From the NCBI GenBank assembly GCA_020853655.1, contig JADYYL010000184.1, positions 1-5,042 on the forward strand: a DNA stretch of 5,042 nt, written 5' to 3'. Below are positions 1 through 4,736 of the stretch, piece after piece; within the stretch, counting starts at the first letter, position 1; every line of letters starts with the position of its first letter. A program made the position numbers and the translations under genes. The notes beneath the pieces were generated by a model. It ran no database searches and was not told the origin of the DNA. It worked only from the letters and a program-made list of their open reading frames with translations. Origin of the DNA: Deltaproteobacteria bacterium. Lineage in GTDB: Bacteria > Bdellovibrionota_C > UBA2361 > SZUA-149 > JADYYL01.

Positions 1-111
1 TCCTTCATCAGAGCGTCGCTAGATCAACGCTTCACACTAAGCGGAAGTCTCGCTAGACTCTCACAGGCTGATTCACCTGGGCGCGTGAGGGCAGTGCCAT
101 TGCTAATATGA
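1..111 (+). CDS. Possible 3' end of a ydbH-like gene (partial)
   Basis: This is the only + strand frame that stays open from the window edge up to the ynbE ribosome site. It gives 36 residues and ends at TGA 109-111, whose last base is part of the GAGG ribosome site of the next gene. In enteric bacteria ydbH, which encodes an AsmA-like protein spanning the periplasm, lies immediately upstream of ynbE, so position and spacing fit a ydbH tail. The residues themselves (ending RVRAVPLLI) show no motif I recognise. The other two frames stop at 20-22 and 54-56, and the frame ending at 54-56 is also a possible tail. The call rests on gene order alone. Confidence 0.3.
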   Translation, partial: SFIRASLDQRFTLSGSLARLSQADSPGRVRAVPLLI

Positions 112-113
112 GG
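110..113 (+). promoter_or_regulatory. Ribosome binding site of ynbE
   Basis: GAGG lies 11 bases before the GTG at 125. It supports that GTG as the start, because the first in-frame ATG (149) would cut away most of the lipoprotein signal peptide. Confidence 0.55.
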
Positions 114-124
114 TCGAGAAAAGC

Positions 125-310
125 GTGCGAATCTCTTCATTTCTTCTGATGGTTCCGCTGTGCGTCGTATCGTGTACGCCAACGGTACAAGTTGCTCCAC
201 CCACTGAGCCGATCACGATTAATCTCAACGTGAAAATTGATCACGAAGTGAAAGTGAGGGTCGACCGGGATCTCGACCAGGTTTTGTCGAAGGACAGCGA
301 CCTATTTTAA
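125..310 (+). CDS. ynbE: YnbE family outer-membrane lipoprotein
   Basis: A 61-residue lipoprotein starting with GTG. Residues 1-16 are a short lipoprotein signal peptide, with lipobox V-V-S followed by Cys17, the residue that would be lipidated. Thr18, rather than Asp, at the next position predicts delivery to the outer membrane. Residues 28-40 (EPITINLNVKIDH) and the C-terminal SDLF are signatures of the YnbE family, and the length matches the E. coli protein. In E. coli, YnbE works with YdbH, one of three partly redundant AsmA-like proteins (with TamB and YhdP) that carry phospholipids to the outer membrane; YnbE is thought to extend the YdbH beta-structure at the outer-membrane end. ydbL follows 51 bases downstream on the same strand, so the two are probably one operon whose promoter lies outside the window. 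Confidence 0.9.
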   Translation: MRISSFLLMVPLCVVSCTPTVQVAPPTEPITINLNVKIDHEVKVRVDRDLDQVLSKDSDLF

Positions 311-361
311 TTTCTGTCGAATCGAATTGTAGGGAAAGTCCTCTAGACGGAATACGAGACT

Positions 362-733
362 ATGAACATCAAAGCTGCGCACCACGATATCTCCTCCCGA
401 GTGTTGCTTCGAGCATTCCTCTCTTTGTTGGCGCTTTGTGCCTGTCTCCTGATGCTCCCCACATTCGCAAACGCACTCTCTCTTGAAGATGCCAAGGCGC
501 AGGGCCTCGTGGGAGAGGAATCCAACGGATATTTAGGCGCCGTCCAGGGTCGGCCAGATGTCGAAACGCTTGTGCAAAGCGTAAACAATCAGCGCAAGCA
601 AAAGTACGCCGATATTGCGAAGAAGAACGGTACAACCTTGGTAGCCGTCGAGGTACTGGCGGGAAAGAAGGCCGTCGAAAATACCGCGCCAGGACAGTAT
701 ATTCGAACCGGCTCCGGTTGGTCTCAGAAATGA
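362..733 (+). CDS. ydbL: YdbL family periplasmic protein (DUF1318)
   Basis: A 123-residue secreted protein. It has a long N-region (residues 1-17), a hydrophobic stretch at about 18-33 and an A-N-A signal peptidase I site, so cleavage is expected after Ala38, leaving an 85-residue mature protein. The mature part follows the DUF1318/YdbL pattern: LSLEDAKAQGLVGE at 39-52, a Gly-Tyr-Leu at 56-58, an Asn/Arg-rich helix leading to YADIAKKNG, LAGKKAVE, then GQYI at 111-114 and a terminal Gly-Trp (119-120). E. coli YdbL is about 15 residues shorter, mainly because its signal peptide is shorter. In E. coli, YdbL modulates the YdbH-YnbE lipid-transport bridge, probably by controlling YnbE assembly. 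The ribosome site is weak (ACGGAA about 10 bases upstream), which may mean coupling to ynbE. The stop codon lies four bases from the stop of the opposing gene. Confidence 0.9.
   Translation: MNIKAAHHDISSRVLLRAFLSLLALCACLLMLPTFANALSLEDAKAQGLVGEESNGYLGAVQGRPDVETLVQSVNNQRKQKYADIAKKNGTTLVAVEVLAGKKAVENTAPGQYIRTGSGWSQK
706..719. repeat. Perfect 6-bp inverted repeat at the end of ydbL
   Basis: AACCGG and CCGGTT are separated by two bases inside the last codons of ydbL. A stem could form on either strand. It sits where a terminator for the opposing cysteine-rich gene could lie, but no T-run follows on either strand, so it does not qualify as an intrinsic terminator. Confidence 0.35.
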
Positions 734-741
734 GGCCTCAT
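730..741. repeat. 12-bp perfect palindrome holding both convergent stop codons
   Basis: ATGAGGCCTCAT reads the same on both strands. It contains the TGA of ydbL (731-733) and, on the other strand, the TGA of the cysteine-rich gene (738-740). The whole intergenic gap is the central GGCC. There is no loop, so it is a weak hairpin former; it could be a protein-binding site or coincidence. Confidence 0.6.
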
Positions 742-2384
742 CCTTCCGCGGTTTGTTCGTAACAATCACCGCAGAGAACAGTTCGACCTTCAGCGGGTCG
801 GCCTGTCTCAATCTCCAGCCCGCAGGCACCACACTTCGTCGACACGAGCTCCCTGTTCTCGCGCCTCAGCAACCGGTCCCGGTGCCGGGCGAGAGGAGAC
901 TTTCTCGGAAGCGCCAGTCGACGCTCTTCGAGAAACTTGAGTTCTGTCGAGAGTATCTTGAAGGGTCGACCCGTCACCTCGCAGCGGTAGACTTCCCGGA
1001 GTGTCTCTGGACCGGCATCGAGCACTGAGCAAGGCGGAGCAACCTGCGTCGCCTCAACCCGAGCGGGTTCCCCCACAACCTCTCTCCAACGTAGTCCTCG
1101 TTGCGACACCTCATTCTTCGTTAACGGCATATACTCCGATGCGATCGATTCATTGTAAGCGAACGGAGAATGGTGCCCAGGAAAGAACTCGCCCCACTCC
1201 CCTGTCTCTTTCATGTGCGCGATGATCTTTGTGGTGAGTCGGCGATATTCGTCCCTCGAGTACGGAGTATTCAAGACACAATACTCGCCATTCCGGATGC
1301 CGGCACATCCGAAGAGATCATGTGACGCGTAACAAAACTCGCCGTAGGTCACACTATGGCTGTTGTAGACCTGGTGGCAGAACCGGCAGTCCTCAGAGTT
1401 CGCCATGGTCAGGCATTCGTAGCAGAACCTTGCGCTCGCCCCTGTGAAAGAGAGATCGTAACAAGAGTCGAGCTGGAATCCAGTGAAGCAATACCGCGAG
1501 TCGACGCATTGTTTGAGATCAAATCCGCAGTAGATGTTCCTCGACTCATACAGGTGGTTTCCGACAACACTCTCGCATGACAGACCGGCAAACGCCGGGA
1601 GAGCATGCTTTCGAGAGGCGTCTGAGACAAAGAGAGAAAGCTCGTCAATCGACTCTTGGGTCAAAGGAAAGTACTCGCTGATAAGTTGGCGGTAGGCCGT
1701 TTCGCTATATTGCTCGTTAAATGCGCAGTAGCGGGCTCCTTTGAGGTTCGTGCAACCGAAACAGTATTCACAGTTGACGCATTCATCGAGGAAGAAGCTG
1801 AAACGGCAATTGGTCGATTCGCTGGAGTAATGGACATCGTAGCAGCGAAAGAGGTCGCGCGAATTCGAACAGAGTTCACAATGCGATATGTAGAGACAGT
1901 CGATGCAAGACCTTGAGTCCCAGACGATGTGACCGTAGAGACAATCCTCATCGCGGACACAGCCGAAGACGAGGTAGCAATTCTTTGATCCCATGGTGAA
2001 GTTTGAGTATTGGCAGTTCTCAGAACTGACATTCGAGATGCCGTAGCGCGGTACCATTCTCGCGAGCTCTGCATATTGATCGAAGAATGGCCTCGAGAAA
2101 TCAAACGTCCTCCCGTAGTCCTTGGCATCCCACCGATCGCCCCACCAGGTAGGCATGTCGTAGACGGTCACCGGGCAATCCGCCGAGTAGGCAGAGAGAA
2201 TCGGAGTTCCCGTGAGGTCGCATGAACGGTGATACAGGTTGACGAAATTTCGATACATCATCCGTCTTCGGTTACGTTCGAGCGGGCTGAGAGTCGGCGG
2301 CGGGACGTCGACAGAGGCGTAGTATGCGAGCTCCTCCTCGCTGATCTCAAACGGCTTGCCAGATACAGAACACTCTCGCTCCAT
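738..2384 (-). CDS. Large cysteine-rich protein with zinc-ribbon-like ends and a Cys-periodic core
   Basis: A 548-residue protein with 36 cysteines and no signal peptide or membrane segment, so probably cytoplasmic. Function unknown. Residues about 1-85 and 466-548 are two copies of one module: C-x-V-[ST]-G-[KR]-PF-[EK]-I near the start, SPL-x-R, a basic stretch, then a second Cys exactly 50 residues after the first (5/55 and 468/518). Only the C-terminal copy keeps a complete zinc ribbon (C518, C521, C538, C541). Between them lie two cysteine-rich segments (about 124-220 and 270-369). Each ends in the same cap, YC-x-x-N-x-x-YS-x-x-x-Y-R-x-L (219-233, 368-382), followed later by EY-[FM]-PLT (237-242, 417-422). 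The motifs GEWGEFFP and SPFAYNE, and the overall order, match an uncharacterised family I recall from many Patescibacteria/CPR genomes. The start is well supported by AGGAG seven bases upstream. Metal binding is inferred from the cysteines; enzymatic activity is not indicated. Confidence 0.9.
   Translation of the reverse strand: MERECSVSGKPFEISEEELAYYASVDVPPPTLSPLERNRRRMMYRNFVNLYHRSCDLTGTPILSAYSADCPVTVYDMPTWWGDRWDAKDYGRTFDFSRPFFDQYAELARMVPRYGISNVSSENCQYSNFTMGSKNCYLVFGCVRDEDCLYGHIVWDSRSCIDCLYISHCELCSNSRDLFRCYDVHYSSESTNCRFSFFLDECVNCEYCFGCTNLKGARYCAFNEQYSETAYRQLISEYFPLTQESIDELSLFVSDASRKHALPAFAGLSCESVVGNHLYESRNIYCGFDLKQCVDSRYCFTGFQLDSCYDLSFTGASARFCYECLTMANSEDCRFCHQVYNSHSVTYGEFCYASHDLFGCAGIRNGEYCVLNTPYSRDEYRRLTTKIIAHMKETGEWGEFFPGHHSPFAYNESIASEYMPLTKNEVSQRGLRWREVVGEPARVEATQVAPPCSVLDAGPETLREVYRCEVTGRPFKILSTELKFLEERRLALPRKSPLARHRDRLLRRENRELVSTKCGACGLEIETGRPAEGRTVLCGDCYEQTAEG
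741..989 (-). other. C-terminal zinc-ribbon module of the cysteine-rich protein
   Basis: Encodes residues 466-548. C518-x2-C521 and C538-x2-C541 form a standard four-cysteine zinc ribbon near the C-terminus. The part before it (468-500) repeats the N-terminal module, but at the positions where I expect a CPxC in relatives it reads SPLA, so the first metal site looks lost. Confidence 0.6.
1278..1529 (-). other. Second cysteine-periodic core segment
   Basis: Encodes residues 286-369. Cysteines 293, 299 and 308 share one three-residue register, with S296, G302, L305, L311, T314 and S317 filling it. After a one-residue shift, cysteines 321, 324, 333, 336, 351, 360 and 369 share the next register, with small or hydrophobic residues between them. 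It ends in the YC-x-x-N-x-x-YS cap. Confidence 0.55.
1725..2015 (-). other. First cysteine-periodic core segment
   Basis: Encodes residues 124-220. All 15 cysteines (124, 136, 142, 148, 160, 163, 169, 172, 181, 193, 202, 205, 208, 211, 220) lie at intervals divisible by three. Seven of the nine positions spaced by 12 from 124 to 220 are Cys, the exceptions being V184 and S196. Other residues of the register are mostly S, V, L, I, T, G or A. The pattern resembles the inward-facing face of a narrow solenoid with about 12 residues per turn; that geometry is inferred. Confidence 0.6.
2130..2384 (-). other. N-terminal degenerate zinc-ribbon-like module
   Basis: Encodes residues 1-85 and is a diverged copy of the C-terminal module. 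Cys5 and Cys55 are kept at the same 50-residue spacing. The positions matching C538 and C541 of the other copy are Y75 and P78, and the one matching C521 is T58, so this copy probably cannot bind zinc in the ribbon manner. Confidence 0.5.
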
Positions 2385-2565
2385 GCATTCACTCCTGAAG
2401 GGTCCCCGCTTGAGGTGGGGATGCCGAGCGAGAATGCCTCAGAGCGCTACGATAAGTTCCCGGCGAAGAACCCAGATTTCGTTCCGAGAAAGATAAGGCA
2501 TCGAAATGTCGAGGCTTTCCAAAGATACGGGCGCCCCTCATAGTGTCACAACAGAGTGGTGAGGA
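2385..2565. promoter_or_regulatory. Divergent intergenic region
   Basis: 181 bases separate the starts of two divergent genes, so promoters for both should lie here. The best - strand candidate is TTGTGA (2551-2546) and TATCTT (2527-2522) with an 18-base spacer, each matching four of six sigma-70 consensus bases; it is weak. In the leader of the cysteine-rich gene, TCCCC (2403-2407) can pair with GGGGA (2417-2421) across a nine-base loop. No convincing + strand promoter, riboswitch or operator was recognised. Confidence 0.35.
2392..2396 (-). promoter_or_regulatory. Ribosome binding site of the cysteine-rich gene
   Basis: AGGAG on the - strand with a seven-base spacer to the ATG at 2384-2382. 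It is a strong match and fixes the start. An out-of-frame ATG overlaps the spacer and is not the start. Confidence 0.8.
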
Positions 2566-4146
2566 ATGGGGCTACTCGTGAGCACGTGCAGAGGCGATTT
2601 GAGATCATCTTTACAACTCTATTTCGTGGATCGGCAGCTGTCGCGGACGGCGTTTACTTCAGCCGATGCTCCGGAGCCCATGATCTGCGTCCGGGGGAAA
2701 TCCACGGGTTCTCTCCGAATGGGAACTTTTCAGTGGACTGAAGGGGTCACCGCCTTCTGCGAACTCGCGCTTCGGAGCGCGTTGTGGCAATCCGGATGCC
2801 GCGAGGAAGATCCGCCGCTCCTCGAAGGGGGGCCGGGAACGCCGGCGGCATCGCTCGACTACGCCCTCGGAAAGCCCCCGCTCTGGATCTCCGATCTCTG
2901 CGGCGTTTGCGCGGACGGATCGCCGCGTCTCAAGCGACACATCCACCGAATGAATCCCGAGCGACGACGAGCTGGGAACGCGGTCCTCCACTTCCGTCGG
3001 CAGTTTCTTGTCGACTGTCGCATCGAAATCTATGTCGACGGAGTGCAGCTCGGCCGAACAGGGATCCAATCACTGTTGCGGAATTTGATCGGCGAGACGG
3101 ACGCCCCCCTCCCATCCCTCTTCCGCGACCAAGAGGAACATCGCTGGCTGCACAGCGTCTATCGTTCCGAACTCTCCCGCGCTATCGGTAGAACAGATGC
3201 CCTAAGCCCGACCGGCAATCGCACGCTCCTCCGCCACTTTCTCAAAGACTGCGAGGGCGTTGGTCTTTCCGAAGGCGGAGAGCGACTTGTGCGTCTCCTC
3301 GAAGCCCGTCCCTCTGGAAGGCACCGCGTTGGTGTCGGGGACTATCACCGTCCACTCCAACGCGCGTTTGATGGACGTTCTCTTTCCGTTGCTATTCCGA
3401 TCACTCTCGTGCCGGCGATGATGATGTGCCAGAGACTCGCCGACCGATGTGGCCTGCGCCTGGAGATCGATTATCGGTTTCATCACGCGATTGAACTCGT
3501 CCATTCGATCCTCGGCGGTTCTTGCGAAGCGCTCCCGGATGCGATCGCACTTGGTTGCGCGCCCGCGGCGCTCTTTCTCGAGCAGCTGACAGCTCTCGAC
3601 TACGAACCCCTCATGCTCCTTCCGAACCTCGCGCACCGAGTGCTGCGTCGGCGCGAGGTCGATTCACTCAACGCGGCGTCTGCCGACATGATGCTCGTGA
3701 TGTCTGAGCGGTCGACGTCGCTGATGTATTTCGAACATCTCTCGAAATCGGGCGCGCTTCCGGGGCGTCGGCTGTCGCTTGTTCACGGCGACCAAGACCA
3801 GATCTTTGACGCGCTTGCGCACCGCCAGGTTGATCAGGCGATCGCGTTTTTCCCGGACTACTGTTTCAACGCTCGTTATAACGACTGCGTGTATGTTGAT
3901 GAACCTGGGAATGTCTCCGAAAAGGAGGTCATCCTCTTCGTTCGTCGCAGTGAGCGATTGGGTCCACACGCGTTTCAAGCGCTCGAGTGCGGCCTCCGGG
4001 TCTACTGGCTCGCGTTTCGCGAGTACGCATGTGAGGCCGAGTCTGCACTCACCAGATGGACCTCCGATCCGGCGTATTTACATACACTGACACGCCTTTC
4101 TGGATTGAGCATTCATCCGCGGTCCTCGTTCTCGTCGAGTGCCTGA
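2566..4146 (+). CDS. Protein with a C-terminal type 2 periplasmic-binding-like domain, N-terminal half unknown
   Basis: A 526-residue open frame that I cannot assign to a named family. Residues about 272-480 read like a type 2 periplasmic-binding fold: a first strand (SLSVAIPIT, 272-280), a helix, a strand followed by PDAIALGCAPAALFL (324-338), YEPLMLLPN (346-354), then the second-lobe pattern ADMMLVMSERSTSLMYFEHL (373-392), RRLSLVHGD, a helix and QVDQAIAFFP (421-430), and EVILFVRRS (454-462). Such domains bind small ligands. There is no signal peptide or lipobox, so a cytoplasmic sensor or enzyme-like role fits better than a transporter subunit. Residues 1-270 are unrecognised; 105-175 are rich in basic residues and include a Cys pair (112, 115). 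An in-frame TGA at 2560-2562 limits the start to 2566 or later. GAGG sits only one base before this ATG, so GTG 2578 or ATG 2680 or 2719 are alternatives. The 3' end overlaps the opposing HAD gene by 34 bp. Confidence 0.75.
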   Translation: MGLLVSTCRGDLRSSLQLYFVDRQLSRTAFTSADAPEPMICVRGKSTGSLRMGTFQWTEGVTAFCELALRSALWQSGCREEDPPLLEGGPGTPAASLDYALGKPPLWISDLCGVCADGSPRLKRHIHRMNPERRRAGNAVLHFRRQFLVDCRIEIYVDGVQLGRTGIQSLLRNLIGETDAPLPSLFRDQEEHRWLHSVYRSELSRAIGRTDALSPTGNRTLLRHFLKDCEGVGLSEGGERLVRLLEARPSGRHRVGVGDYHRPLQRAFDGRSLSVAIPITLVPAMMMCQRLADRCGLRLEIDYRFHHAIELVHSILGGSCEALPDAIALGCAPAALFLEQLTALDYEPLMLLPNLAHRVLRRREVDSLNAASADMMLVMSERSTSLMYFEHLSKSGALPGRRLSLVHGDQDQIFDALAHRQVDQAIAFFPDYCFNARYNDCVYVDEPGNVSEKEVILFVRRSERLGPHAFQALECGLRVYWLAFREYACEAESALTRWTSDPAYLHTLTRLSGLSIHPRSSFSSSA

Positions 4147-4736
4147 ACGAGTTGCGCTCGAGTGCTTTCGTTCGATTCATGCACGATGAACTGCCATCCG
4201 GCGGCGGAGGCAGCGCTCGTGTAGCGCTCCTCGTCGTCAATGAAGAGTATTGAATTCGGCTCGACACCCAGCGCAGTCGTGACCGTCTCGAAATACTCAG
4301 GCTGAGGTTTCATCGCACCGAGTTCGCCTGAGATGAACAAACGGTCAAAGAGCGTCGAGAGCTTCATCACCTCTCGCATATAACGTGCCCGCCGAAGCTC
4401 CTGATTGGTCGCAAGCCCGGCCGTCAGGCCGCGACGCCGAACTTCGACGATCATGGCGCAGATCGCGGGATCCACATATCGCTCGGATTCAAGCCAGAGA
4501 GCCAAAAAATCCTCAGCCGAACCGCGCCAGCCCCATTCCGGGAGAAACTCTGGAAGGAGCGTGAGAATGTCGCGCTCTCCTCTGCCAGCGAACGGGAAGA
4601 CGTCGCGAAAGAATTGCTGGGTCGTCTGCCGCGTGATGCCATGGTCGCGGGCCAATCGATCGGCAAACCGCATCGACGGACAGAGTACGCCATCGCAATC
4701 GAACAATACCGTCGTTACTGCTCTGAGTCCGTTCAT
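4113..4736 (-). CDS. HAD superfamily hydrolase, subfamily IA
   Basis: A 207-residue cytoplasmic hydrolase with all four haloacid dehalogenase motifs. Motif I is LFDCDGVLC (11-19), with nucleophile Asp13 and acid/base Asp15. Motif II is the T110-N111 in GLATN. Motif III is Lys143 in GAMKP. Motif IV is Asp167-Asp168 in ILFIDDEE, which hold the magnesium ion. Residues about 20-90 form a helical C1 cap, and the length is usual for the subfamily. DxDG with these motifs points to a phosphatase, most often of sugar phosphates or similar small phosphoesters; the substrate cannot be read from the sequence. The start has a strong GGGAGG six bases upstream and overlaps the stop of the upstream frame as ATGA, implying translational coupling. 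The final codons overlap those of the convergent + strand gene. Confidence 0.93.
   Translation of the reverse strand: MNGLRAVTTVLFDCDGVLCPSMRFADRLARDHGITRQTTQQFFRDVFPFAGRGERDILTLLPEFLPEWGWRGSAEDFLALWLESERYVDPAICAMIVEVRRRGLTAGLATNQELRRARYMREVMKLSTLFDRLFISGELGAMKPQPEYFETVTTALGVEPNSILFIDDEERYTSAASAAGWQFIVHESNESTRAQLVQALDENEDRG

Noticed and set aside
12..59. Direct repeat of TCGCTAGA near the window start
   Set aside because: Eight bases at most and only two copies; it has no context that suggests a functional site.
104..109. TAATAT resembling a -10 element just before ynbE
   Set aside because: No -35-like sequence lies 16-18 bases upstream, and the short gap after an upstream frame argues for an operon rather than a new promoter.
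1661..2128. A 155-residue - strand frame inside the cysteine-rich gene
   Set aside because: It lies wholly within the well-supported cysteine-rich gene on the same strand in another frame, is rich in Ser, Thr and Arg and has no recognisable motif.
2403..2421. Hairpin in the leader of the cysteine-rich gene as a riboswitch
   Set aside because: The stem is only five pairs with a nine-base loop, and no conserved riboswitch core is visible nearby.
2229..2543. A 104-residue + strand frame across the divergent region
   Set aside because: Half of it is antisense to the conserved N-terminal module of the cysteine-rich gene; it has no ribosome site and no protein-like motif.
3217..3393. LysR-like reading of residues 218-276 of the binding-fold protein (LRHFLKDCEG, LSEGGERLVRLLEA)
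   Set aside because: The roughly 40-residue helix-turn-helix that should separate these two motifs in a LysR regulator is missing, so the resemblance is probably chance.
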